Source: Mycobacterium sp. OTB74 (GTDB lineage Bacteria > Actinomycetota > Actinomycetes > Mycobacteriales > Mycobacteriaceae). Taken from it: DNA of 64,000 nucleotides. Shown here piece after piece: positions 18,417 to 26,557 of the stretch (its first letter is position 1; every line of letters starts with the position of its first letter). Made by a program: the position numbers and the translations under genes. The notes beneath the pieces were generated by a model. It saw nothing but the letters and a program-made list of their open reading frames with translations, did no database searches and had not been told where the DNA came from. The stretch covers positions 62,001 through 126,000 of the forward strand of contig NZ_JARXVD010000013.1 in assembly GCF_029892685.1 (NCBI RefSeq), in the 5' to 3' direction.

Positions 18417-18785
18417 TCAGTTGAACGAGTCGCCGCACGCGCACGAACCGGTGGCGTTCGGGTTGTCGATGGTGAAGCCCTGCTTCTCGATGGAGTCGAC
18501 GAAGTCGATGGTGGCGCCCTGCACGTACGGCGCGCTCATCCGGTCAACCGTCAGGTTCACGCCGCCGACCTCGGTGGTGAGGTCGCCGTCGAGACTGCGG
18601 TCATCGAAGAACAGGTTGTAGCGCAGGCCGGCGCAACCGCCCGGCTGAACCGCGATACGCAGCGCCAGGTCGTCACGGCCTTCCTGATCCAACAGTGCCT
18701 TGGCCTTGGCAGCCGCGGCATCGGTCAGGATCACGCCGTGGGTCTCGGTCGAGGTACCGGTGCTGGTCGTGTCCTCAACAGTCAT
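18417..18785 (-). CDS. erpA: A-type iron-sulfur carrier (ErpA/IscA/HesB family)
   Basis: 122 residues. The three conserved cysteines are in PGGCAGLRY and the C-terminal SCACGDSFN, the standard HesB/ErpA pattern for holding and delivering [Fe-S] clusters. Resembles Rv2204c. The preferred ATG at 18785 gives the family length; the frame stays open to 18878. ErpA-type carriers supply clusters to apoproteins such as LipA, also in this window, though that partnership is inferred. Confidence 0.9.
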   Translation of the reverse strand: MTVEDTTSTGTSTETHGVILTDAAAAKAKALLDQEGRDDLALRIAVQPGGCAGLRYNLFFDDRSLDGDLTTEVGGVNLTVDRMSAPYVQGATIDFVDSIEKQGFTIDNPNATGSCACGDSFN

Positions 18786-18880
18786 TGCATCTCCCTGGTG
18801 CGCACTCGATTTCCTGGTTAGTACCCAGGCACCCTCAACGGTACCTTGTCGGGGCGGTATTCCCGACTCCGAGCGCACAG

Positions 18881-19951
18881 TTAGCAGTCGCGCCAGTCCC
18901 CGGCTGCCACTGCGGACAGGCCGGTGAGCTGGTTCGCGGCGTCGGCGATGGCCAATTCCACCGAACCCGCGTGGTCGGCGATCGAATAGCCTGCCGCGAT
19001 TCCCTCGGACGCCAGAGTGGCCGGGGTCAGCGTCACTTGACCAGCCAGCACCAACACCGGAATGTCGTGCGCGCGCGCCCCAGCGGCCAACGCGCTGATC
19101 ACTTTGCCGTGCAGAGACTGGTCATCGAACCGTCCTTCGCCGGTGATGACCAGATCAGCAGCCGCCAGGTCGTCTGCCAGACCGGTTTGTTCGGCGATAA
19201 CCGCAGCTCCGGAGGCCCGGCGAGCTCCGAGCGCCAACAGCGCGGCCCCCAAACCCCCGGCCGCTCCCGCACCCGGCTCGACGCTGATATCGCGCCCGGC
19301 GACCGCGTTCAGCTCACCCGTCCAGTCCGCCAAGCGCTGTTCCAGCTGTTCGACGGTATGCGGGTCGGCGCCCTTCTGCGGGCCGAACACCGCGGCGGCA
19401 CCCATCGGCCCCAGTAACGGGTGCTCGACGTCCGTCGCCGCAATAAGTTCGACACCGGTCAGTCTGCGGCGGGCGACTCCCAGCCCGCCAAGCGCCTCGA
19501 CCAAGCCGCGTCCACCGTCAGTGCAGGCGCTTCCGCCCAGACCGACCACAACCCGGGTCGCACCAGCAGATAACGCCGCGTCCAGCAGTTGCCCGACGCC
19601 ACAGCTGTGTGCGGCCACAGCGGTGTGCACCGTGGGCGGCCCGCCGAGCAGCGCCAGCCCGCAGGCCTGCGCGCATTCCAGGTAAGCGGTACCGGCGTGC
19701 AGCACCCAGTGCGCAGTGACGTCCTCGTCGAGCGGTCCGGACACCCGAATCGACCTCAGCTCGCCCAGCCGGCTGGCCAATACATCGACGAATCCGGGGC
19801 CACCGTCGGACTGCGGGGCGTGGACGAGGGTGTCGGCGCCGCGCACGCTCCCCCAGCCGGCGGCGATGGCGTCGGCGGCCTGCACCGCGGTCAGGCTGTC
19901 GCCGTAACAGTCGGGTGCGATCAGCACCTGCAGGACGCGGGACGCGGTCAT
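18881..19951 (-). CDS. glxK: Glycerate kinase (GK-I family)
   Basis: 356 residues, Rv2205c-like. It starts LIAPDCYGDSLTAVQAADAI, the usual GK-I N-terminus (consensus APDSFKGSLSA). GLGGSACTDGGRGLVEALGG and ITGEGRFDDQSLHGK are the family's phosphate/nucleotide motifs. The reaction is ATP-dependent phosphorylation of D-glycerate. The symbol follows family convention; physiological role in mycobacteria not established here. Confidence 0.87.
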   Translation of the reverse strand: MTASRVLQVLIAPDCYGDSLTAVQAADAIAAGWGSVRGADTLVHAPQSDGGPGFVDVLASRLGELRSIRVSGPLDEDVTAHWVLHAGTAYLECAQACGLALLGGPPTVHTAVAAHSCGVGQLLDAALSAGATRVVVGLGGSACTDGGRGLVEALGGLGVARRRLTGVELIAATDVEHPLLGPMGAAAVFGPQKGADPHTVEQLEQRLADWTGELNAVAGRDISVEPGAGAAGGLGAALLALGARRASGAAVIAEQTGLADDLAAADLVITGEGRFDDQSLHGKVISALAAGARAHDIPVLVLAGQVTLTPATLASEGIAAGYSIADHAGSVELAIADAANQLTGLSAVAAGDWRDC

Positions 19952-20012
19952 CCCGGCAGGTTATGCCGCCGCCGGTTCTGTCGCAGCGTGAGCGGCAAGT
20001 AACCTGACATGT

Positions 20013-20699
20013 GTGAATCTGCTGGGCCGTAAGAAGGACATCTCCGACTCCGGTGACGAGAGCTCCGCTGCCGACATCACCGAAACCGTGGGTGCCGACG
20101 ACGACGGGACTGCGTTGACCGGAACCACCGCGCCCAAGGGTCGTCCCACGCCCAAGCGCAGCGAAACCACCCGCAAGCGCGGCCCGGTGGCACCTGCGCC
20201 GATGACCTCGGCCGAAGCGCGGCAGCGACGCAAGGAACTGCGCAACTCCCAGACCAAGGAAGAGCGCAAGGCCGAGCGGCTGGCGCGCCGCGCCGACATG
20301 GACAGCCGCCGCGAGAGGATGATGGCCGGCGACGAGGCATACCTGCTGCCCCGCGACAAGGGTCCGGAGAAGCGCTACGTCCGTGACATAGTCGACGCCC
20401 GCCGCAACGTGCTGGGCCTATTCATGCCGTCGGCCCTGGCGCTGGTGTTCTTCATGATGGCGCTGCCTCCGGTGCAGACCCAGGGCCTGCTGTCCATCGC
20501 CATGCTGGTGCTGATGGTGGTGATGGCCATCGACGGCGTCCTGGTGGGCCGACTGGTGAACAAGATGGTCGACGCGAAGTTCCCGGGCAACACCGAAACT
20601 GGTTGGAAGTTAGGGTTTTACGCAGCCAGCAGGGCGTCGCAGCTGCGCCGGATGCGAGTTCCGCGGCCGCAGGTCAAGCGCGGCGACAAGGTAACCTGA
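20013..20699 (+). CDS. DUF3043 membrane protein (Rv2206-like)
   Basis: 228 residues starting with GTG. A charged N-terminal half (Lys/Arg/Glu-rich, including the coiled SAEARQRRKELRNSQTKEER) is followed by two transmembrane helices near residues 130-180 (NVLGLFMPSALALVFFMMAL and LLSIAMLVLMVVMAIDGVLV) and a basic tail. TAACCT at 20000-20005 lies 7 nt before the GTG, consistent with a leaderless message. Function unknown. It is 5 bp from cobU, so the cob genes may be read from its promoter. Confidence 0.85.
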   Translation: MNLLGRKKDISDSGDESSAADITETVGADDDGTALTGTTAPKGRPTPKRSETTRKRGPVAPAPMTSAEARQRRKELRNSQTKEERKAERLARRADMDSRRERMMAGDEAYLLPRDKGPEKRYVRDIVDARRNVLGLFMPSALALVFFMMALPPVQTQGLLSIAMLVLMVVMAIDGVLVGRLVNKMVDAKFPGNTETGWKLGFYAASRASQLRRMRVPRPQVKRGDKVT

Positions 20700-20704
20700 C
20701 GCCG

Positions 20705-21232
20705 GTGCGGACCCTGGTGCTCGGCGGTATCCGGTCGGGCAAGTCGCAGTGGGCCGAGCAGCTTTTGACCGATGCACTGTCCCCCGATCAGCCGGTCACT
20801 TACCTGGCCACGGGCGTCGTCGGCACCGACGCAGACTTCGCGGCGCGGGTGGCAACTCACCGACACCGCCGCCCCGCACATTGGTCGACGGTCGAGTCTG
20901 CTGATGTCGCAACCGAATTGCGCAGGTCAACGACTCCACTGCTCGTCGACGACATCGGCGGCTGGCTGGTGACGGCCATGGATCGACAGGACGCCTGGAC
21001 AGGCGGCTCAGTGGACCACGACGTCGCTGAATTGGCCTCTGCGGTAGAGGATTTCACGCAGCCACTGGCCCTGGTGAGCCCCGAGGTCGGGCTGACCCTG
21101 GTGCCCCTCACCGATTCGGGCCGCCGGTTCTCCGACGAATTGGGCACCCTCAACCAGCGACTTGCCGCAGTGTGCGACCGCGTGGTGCTGGTCGTGGCCG
21201 GCCAACCACTGACCATCAAGGAGCTCCGATGA
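20705..21232 (+). CDS. cobU: Cobinamide kinase / cobinamide-phosphate guanylyltransferase
   Basis: 175 residues starting with GTG. The Walker A loop is GGIRSGKSQWAEQL, THRHRRPAHW carries the guanylylated histidine region, and a Walker B-like LLVDDIGGWL follows. It phosphorylates adenosylcobinamide and then attaches GMP in late B12 nucleotide-loop assembly. It is 5 bp downstream of the DUF3043 gene and overlaps cobT by ATGA. In M. tuberculosis cobU lies elsewhere (Rv0254c, from memory), so here the three nucleotide-loop genes are together. Confidence 0.93.
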   Translation: MRTLVLGGIRSGKSQWAEQLLTDALSPDQPVTYLATGVVGTDADFAARVATHRHRRPAHWSTVESADVATELRRSTTPLLVDDIGGWLVTAMDRQDAWTGGSVDHDVAELASAVEDFTQPLALVSPEVGLTLVPLTDSGRRFSDELGTLNQRLAAVCDRVVLVVAGQPLTIKELR

Positions 21233-22287
21233 ACGATCCGCGCACCGAGTTTCCCGACCTGACCCCGCCCGACCGTGAAGCGGCCGAGGCCGCCCGCGCC
21301 CGGCAGAACATGCTGACCAAACCGCCCGGCTCGCTGGGCCGACTGGAAGAACTGTCTATCTGGGTGGCGTCCTGCCAAGATTCCTGTCCGCCAAAGGATT
21401 TCCGGCGCGCCCGCATCGTGGTGTTCGCCGGGGACCACGGCGTCACGCAATCGGGGGTATCGGCGTTTCCTGCCGAGGTGACCGGTCAGATGGTGGCCAA
21501 CTTCGAAGCGGGCGGCGCGGCCATCAACGTGCTGGCCGAGGTCGCGGGAGCTACGGTCCGGGTCGCCGACATCGCCGTCGACGCTGACCCGCACTCTGCA
21601 GCGGTTGGCGCACACAAGATTCGGCGCGGCAGCGGCAACATCGCCGTCGAGGATGCACTGAGCGCCGAGGAAACCGTGGCGGCCATCGCCGCGGGCCGGG
21701 CCATCGCCGACGAAGAGGTCGACGCCGGCGCCGATCTGTTGATCGCCGGCGACATGGGCATCGGGAACACCACTCCGGCAACCACTTTGATCGCTGCACT
21801 GACCGCGTCCGAGCCGGTGACGGTGATCGGCCGTGGCACCGGGATCGACGACGCGGGCTGGGCCCGCAAGACCGCCGCGGTTCGGGACGCGTTGTTCCGC
21901 GCCCGTCTGGTGAAAGCGGATCCAGTTGCGCTGCTTGGGGTTTGTGGCGGCGCGGATATCGCGGCCATGGCCGGGTTCCTGGCCCAAGCGGCCATGCGCC
22001 GTACCCCGGTACTACTCGACGGCGTGGTGGTGACGGCTGCGGCGCTGGTCGCCGACCGGTTGGCCCACGGTGCGAAGGCCTGGTGGCAAGCCGGTCACCT
22101 GTCGACCGAACCCGCACACGCCGTGGCACTGCAGCGGTTGCAGATGACCCCGATCCTCGACCTGGGCATGCGCTTGGGCGAAGGCAGCGGCGCCACAGTG
22201 GCGTTGCCGGTGCTGCGGGCCGCGGTACAGACCCTGGCATCGATGGCGACATTCGGGGAAGCCAGCGTGTCCGACAAGAGCTCGTGA
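21229..22287 (+). CDS. cobT: Nicotinate-nucleotide-DMB phosphoribosyltransferase
   Basis: 352 residues. Makes alpha-ribazole phosphate from nicotinate mononucleotide and dimethylbenzimidazole. Family motifs: TKPPGSLGRLEEL, FAGDHGVTQSGVSAFPAEVT, GDMGIGNTTPA and the C-terminal LGEGSGATVALPVLRAA with its catalytic Glu. The start overlaps cobU (ATGA) and the stop overlaps cobS (GTGA), giving strict translational coupling. Confidence 0.95.
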   Translation: MNDPRTEFPDLTPPDREAAEAARARQNMLTKPPGSLGRLEELSIWVASCQDSCPPKDFRRARIVVFAGDHGVTQSGVSAFPAEVTGQMVANFEAGGAAINVLAEVAGATVRVADIAVDADPHSAAVGAHKIRRGSGNIAVEDALSAEETVAAIAAGRAIADEEVDAGADLLIAGDMGIGNTTPATTLIAALTASEPVTVIGRGTGIDDAGWARKTAAVRDALFRARLVKADPVALLGVCGGADIAAMAGFLAQAAMRRTPVLLDGVVVTAAALVADRLAHGAKAWWQAGHLSTEPAHAVALQRLQMTPILDLGMRLGEGSGATVALPVLRAAVQTLASMATFGEASVSDKSS

Positions 22288-23006
22288 TCGGTTCCCTCGC
22301 TTCGGCTTTCGCGTTCGGCACGATACTGCCGATACGCAGCTATCGGCCATTCGGGCGGGGGACGCTGACTGCACTTCCGGTCGTCGGCGTGGCGCTTGGC
22401 AGCGTCGCGGCCGCAGTGGTGTGGGGAGCCTCGCGTAGTTTCGGACCTGGTCCATTGGCCGGGTTGCTGGCGGTGGCCGCACTCCTGCTGCTTACCCGGG
22501 GTCTGCACATCGACGGGTTGTCCGACACCGTCGACGCGCTCGGCTGCTACGGCCCGCCGGAACGGGCGCTGGCCGTCATGCGCGGCGGCACCGCCGGCCC
22601 GTTCGGGGTGGCGGCCATCGTGGTGACCATCGGCATCCAAAGTTTGACGTTCGCCGCGGTCAGTCCCGCGGCGGTGGTGGTGGCGGTGACAGCCGGCCGG
22701 GTCGCAGTGGTGCTGGCGTGCCGCCGATCAGTGCCGGCCGCGACGGGCAGCACGCTGGGCGCGGTGGTCGCCGGCACTCAGCCACCCTGGGTGGTGGCGT
22801 TATGGATCGTCGCACTGGCCGGCGCATCTGCGTGCACGACGCCGCGGCAGTGGCAGGGCCCGGTGACGGTTCTGGTGGCACTGGGCGTCACGACGCTGCT
22901 GGTGGCGCATTGCGTTCGGCGCTTCGGCGGGATCACCGGCGACGTGCTGGGTGCCGCCGTCGAGGTGACGACGACACTGACTGCGCTCGGACTGGCCGTC
23001 CACTAA
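22284..23006 (+). CDS. cobS: Adenosylcobinamide-GDP ribazoletransferase (cobalamin synthase)
   Basis: 240 residues, multi-pass inner-membrane enzyme joining GDP-cobinamide with alpha-ribazole. The acidic metal site is in LHIDGLSDTVDALG, and PIRSYRPFGRGT near the N-terminus fits the family. Starts with GTG overlapping cobT. Its last 4 bp overlap the convergent ilvE. Confidence 0.92.
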   Translation: MIGSLASAFAFGTILPIRSYRPFGRGTLTALPVVGVALGSVAAAVVWGASRSFGPGPLAGLLAVAALLLLTRGLHIDGLSDTVDALGCYGPPERALAVMRGGTAGPFGVAAIVVTIGIQSLTFAAVSPAAVVVAVTAGRVAVVLACRRSVPAATGSTLGAVVAGTQPPWVVALWIVALAGASACTTPRQWQGPVTVLVALGVTTLLVAHCVRRFGGITGDVLGAAVEVTTTLTALGLAVH

Positions 23007-24121
23007 CCCAGTCGGGTGATCCAGTCGTGAGTATCGGCGAAGGTGCCGCGCTGGATACCGGTCAGGGTGTCGCGCAGCGCCATGGTCACCTCACCGGGTT
23101 GGCCGTCGCCGATGGTGAACTCGCCCGCCGAATCGCCACTGCCGTACTTGACGTGCGCCACGGGAGTGATGACCGCGGCCGTACCGCAGGCGAACACCTC
23201 GGTGATCTCCCCCTCGGCGGCCTTTTTCTGCCACTCGTCGACGTCGATCTTGCGTTCCTCGACAGCGAACCCGGCGTCGACTGCCAACTGCAGCAACGAA
23301 TCCCGGGTGATGCCGGGTAACAGCGAACCACTGAGCTCGGGCGTCACCAAGCGCGCCGAACCACCGCTACCGAACACGAAGAACAGGTTCATGCCACCCA
23401 TTTCTTCGACGTACCGGCGCTCGATGGCGTCCAGCCAGACCACCTGATCGCAGCCCTGCTCGGCAGCCTGGGCCTGGGCCAGCAGGGACGCCGCGTAGTT
23501 GCCCCCGAACTTGGCTGCTCCGGTGCCGCCGGGGCTGGCCCGCACATACTCGGTGCACAGATAAACCGAGACCGGCTTGATACCGCCCTTGAAGTACGCC
23601 CCGGCAGGCGAGGCGATGACCAGGTAGCGGTACTCGTTGGCCGGCCGTACCCCCAGGCCCGGCTCGGTGGCGATGACGAACGGCCGCAGGTACAGCGACG
23701 CCTCACCGCCGGCTGCGGGCACCCAGTCGGCGTCCACGGCGATCAACTGCCGCAGCGACTCGACGAAGACGTCCTCGGGCAGTTCCGGGATGGCCAGCCG
23801 TCGGCACGAGGCCTGCATCCGGGCGGCGTTGGCCTCGGGCCGGAACGAGACGATGGATCCGTCGTTCCAGCGGTAGGCCTTGAGCCCTTCGAAGACTTCC
23901 TGCGCGTAGTGCAGAACGATGGCCGACGGGTCCAATTCGATGGGGCTGTACGGAATGACCCGGGCGTCGTGCCAGCCGCGATCGGTGGTGTAGTCGACGG
24001 CCACCATGTGGTCGGTGTGGAACTTGCCGAATCCAGGATCGGCCAGGATCTGGTCCCTTACTTCGCTGCTTGTCGGGTTATCCGTATGGGCAAGCGCAAA
24101 TTCGAGGGGGCCATCGGTCAT
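23003..24121 (-). CDS. ilvE: Branched-chain amino acid aminotransferase
   Basis: 372 residues, fold-type IV PLP enzyme. The PLP lysine is in GAAKFGGNYA. EVFEGLKAYR, VVWLDAIERRYVEEMGGMN and ACGTAAVITPV are class-IV signatures. Catalyses the last step of valine, leucine and isoleucine synthesis; mycobacterial IlvE also contributes to methionine regeneration. Its message runs from the strand opposite cobS, with a 4-bp overlap of the stop codons. Confidence 0.95.
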   Translation of the reverse strand: MTDGPLEFALAHTDNPTSSEVRDQILADPGFGKFHTDHMVAVDYTTDRGWHDARVIPYSPIELDPSAIVLHYAQEVFEGLKAYRWNDGSIVSFRPEANAARMQASCRRLAIPELPEDVFVESLRQLIAVDADWVPAAGGEASLYLRPFVIATEPGLGVRPANEYRYLVIASPAGAYFKGGIKPVSVYLCTEYVRASPGGTGAAKFGGNYAASLLAQAQAAEQGCDQVVWLDAIERRYVEEMGGMNLFFVFGSGGSARLVTPELSGSLLPGITRDSLLQLAVDAGFAVEERKIDVDEWQKKAAEGEITEVFACGTAAVITPVAHVKYGSGDSAGEFTIGDGQPGEVTMALRDTLTGIQRGTFADTHDWITRLG

Positions 24122-24148
24122 ACGCCGATTGTATAGCCCGTGGCTAAT

Positions 24149-24273
24149 TCATTTCCCTGTCGCTCCGCTCGCCCCCTAGTGCATTTCCCCGTCGCTCCGC
24201 TCGCCCCCTAATGCTTCTCCCCGTCGCTCCGCTCGCCCCCTAATGCTTCTCCCCGTCGCTCCGCTCGCCCCTA
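24149..24273. repeat. Four 32-bp tandem repeats between ilvE and gcvT
   Basis: The shared core GTCGCTCCGCTCGCCCCCTA recurs at 24159, 24191 and 24223, and with one C fewer at 24255, spaced exactly 32 bp apart. The linker between cores drifts from TTCATTTCCCT in the first unit to TGCTTCTCCCC in the last two. The gcvT stop codon (TAG, 24271-24273) is the CTA of the last unit, so each unit repeats the DNA around a stop codon. The period is not a multiple of three and no ORF is implied. Confidence 0.93.
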
Positions 24274-25374
24274 CCGCGTTTTCGCCGCCACGAACGGCGG
24301 CGCCACGACCTCGCACTCCAGTGCCCGGCCGCGTACGTCGACGTTCACCCGTGCGCCGTCGCCGATACCTGCCGCGGTGTCCAGTAACGCCAGTGCGATA
24401 CCCACTTTGAGGCTCGGCGAGAACGTGCCCGACGTCGTCACACCGACCGGCGTGTCGCCGTCAAGCACCGTCAGGTCGGCACGCAGCACGCCACGACCCA
24501 CCGCCTTGAGACCGCGCAGCGTCCGCTTCGGTCCGGCTTCCTTCTCGGCCAACAGCGCGTCGCGGCCCCAGAAGGCGTCCTTCTTCCAACCGATGGCCCA
24601 GCCGCAGCGGGCTTGCAGCGGCGAAATGCCAAGAGACAGTTCATGTCCGTGCAGCGGGTAGCCCATCTCGGTGCGCAGGGTGTCGCGGGCGCCCAACCCG
24701 GCCAGTTCGCCGCCGGCTGCCTTCACCGCGGAGACCAGGGCGTCGAACACCGCACCGGCGCGGTCCCACTCGGGCAGCAGCTCGTAGCCGTGCTCACCGG
24801 TGTAGCCGGTGCGGCACACCCGCACCGGAACGCCCTCATACGAAGCGTCCTCGTAGCCCATGTAATCCATCTCGGTGGGCAGACCCAGCACCGTCAGCAC
24901 CTCGGCCGATTTGGGCCCCTGCACTGCCAGCACGGCGTAGGACCGGTGCTCGTCGGTGATGGTCAGGCCTGCGGGAGCGTGCCGCTTCAACTCGGCAACC
25001 ACAGCTGCGGTATTGGCCGCGTTGGGCACCAGGAAGATCTCGTCGTCACTGACGTAGTAGGCGATCAGGTCGTCTACAACTCCCGCGACGCCGCCTACCT
25101 CCTTGCAGCACAACGTGTATTGCGCTTTGCCCGGTCCGATCCGGCGCAGGTCGTTGGTGAATGCCGAGTTGACGAACTCCGCCGCACCGGGACCACGCAC
25201 CAGCGCCTTGCCCAGGTGACTGACGTCGAACAGGCCGACCGCTTCGCGGGTCGCGTTGTGCTCGGCGACGGTCCCGGCGTACGACACCGGCATCAACCAG
25301 CCGCCGAATTCAGCGAAACTTGCGCCTAGTTCGCGGTGACGGTCTTCCAGCGGGCCCTGCAGCAGTTCGCTCAC
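24271..25374 (-). CDS. gcvT: Glycine cleavage system T protein (aminomethyltransferase)
   Basis: 367 residues from GTG at 25374 (MSELLQGPLEDRHRELGASF). GcvT moves the aminomethyl carbon from lipoylated H protein to tetrahydrofolate. LFDVSHLGKALVRGPGA and RTGYTGEHGYELL are strong family motifs. The frame stays open to 25452, but the GTG gives the family N-terminus. It lies 59 bp from the divergent cyclase gene. The stop codon belongs to the repeat tract downstream. Confidence 0.93.
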   Translation of the reverse strand: MSELLQGPLEDRHRELGASFAEFGGWLMPVSYAGTVAEHNATREAVGLFDVSHLGKALVRGPGAAEFVNSAFTNDLRRIGPGKAQYTLCCKEVGGVAGVVDDLIAYYVSDDEIFLVPNAANTAAVVAELKRHAPAGLTITDEHRSYAVLAVQGPKSAEVLTVLGLPTEMDYMGYEDASYEGVPVRVCRTGYTGEHGYELLPEWDRAGAVFDALVSAVKAAGGELAGLGARDTLRTEMGYPLHGHELSLGISPLQARCGWAIGWKKDAFWGRDALLAEKEAGPKRTLRGLKAVGRGVLRADLTVLDGDTPVGVTTSGTFSPSLKVGIALALLDTAAGIGDGARVNVDVRGRALECEVVAPPFVAAKTR

Positions 25375-25433
25375 GCCACGTGAGCCTAATGGGCGCAGCC
25401 CCCAACCGGGGTAATAGCTGGCAGACTCGAAAG

Positions 25434-26519
25434 GTGGTCGATTTCGCCGCACTTGAGGCCGCCGGTATCGCCGACGCCCGGGGCCGCGCGCCGCTGATCG
25501 AATATCTGGACGGCTTGGGCTTCACTGCCGATCAGATGGTGGAGGCCGAGCAGCGCGGCAGGCTGTTCGGCCTGGCCGGCGACGTCGTGCAGTGGGGTGG
25601 TACACCCACGCACAGTCTGGCCGACGTCGCCGCAGCAATTGAGGTCCCACTGCCCGAGGTGATGCAGGCCTGGGCCGTACTCGGCCTGACCGTGGCTGAT
25701 CCAAACCAGCGGGCACTGACCGAGGCCGATGTCGAGGCGCTGCGTACCTGGGCCGAGATCCGCCCAGCGGTGGGGAACGACGCTGCGCTGGGGTTTCTAC
25801 GGGTGATCGGCGCGACCATGGCCCGGCTGGCCGAGGCCGAGACGTCGATGATCCGGGCCGACATGCCCGACCTGGACCTGGCCCACACCCACAACGAGTT
25901 GGTGACCGCCCGGGCCTACCGCGAAGCCGCCGCGTTCGTCCCCCGCATCGGCGCGATGATCAGTGCCGTGCATCGCCACCATCTGGCCGCTGCCCGAACG
26001 TATTTCGATGGTGTCATCCGCCGCGACTCATCAACGGTGGTGTGCGGCATCGGTTTTGCCGACATATCCGATTTCACCCGACTCACCCGAGTGCTCAAGC
26101 CCAACGAATTGTCGGCCTTGCTCAACGAATTCGGGTCCGTCGCCAGCGACGTGGTGCGCGTCGATGGCGGCCGGGTGGTCAAGTTCATCGGCGACGCGGT
26201 GATGTGGGTCAGCGCCACCCCGGAATCACTCGCCAAGGCCGCACTGGACCTGGTTCATCATCCGCGGTCGACCGCGGCGAACCTCAAGGTGCGGGCCGGG
26301 CTGAGTTTCGGTTCGGTGCTCGCCACCGGCGGCGATTACTTCGGCAATCCGGTCAATCTGGCCGCCCGACTGGTGGCCGCGGCCCGACCAGGACAGATCC
26401 TGGTCGCCGCACCCTGGTACGAGATGCCCGGCGACTGGCCGATCGCCGTGCAAGACCCGTTGGAGCTCAAAGGTTTCGAGGGTCCGGTCACCGCGTATGA
26501 GGTGTGCGCCGGAGACTGA
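25434..26519 (+). CDS. Class III adenylyl cyclase with N-terminal regulatory domain
   Basis: 361 residues, Rv2212-like. The N-terminal about 180 residues resemble the pH-sensing regulatory region of Rv1264/Rv2212. The C-terminal cyclase domain has metal aspartates in FADISDFTRL and FIGDAVMW, the adenine-selecting lysine in VVKFIGD, and the transition-state arginine in NPVNLAARLV. GTG at 25434 follows GAAAG; an ATG at 25389 would add 15 residues. In Rv2212 activity is stimulated by fatty acids and pH; whether that holds here is inferred. Confidence 0.9.
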   Translation: MVDFAALEAAGIADARGRAPLIEYLDGLGFTADQMVEAEQRGRLFGLAGDVVQWGGTPTHSLADVAAAIEVPLPEVMQAWAVLGLTVADPNQRALTEADVEALRTWAEIRPAVGNDAALGFLRVIGATMARLAEAETSMIRADMPDLDLAHTHNELVTARAYREAAAFVPRIGAMISAVHRHHLAAARTYFDGVIRRDSSTVVCGIGFADISDFTRLTRVLKPNELSALLNEFGSVASDVVRVDGGRVVKFIGDAVMWVSATPESLAKAALDLVHHPRSTAANLKVRAGLSFGSVLATGGDYFGNPVNLAARLVAAARPGQILVAAPWYEMPGDWPIAVQDPLELKGFEGPVTAYEVCAGD

Positions 26520-26557
26520 CCCGGAACGCCCTCGCGTCGATGGTTAGGGTGAATACC

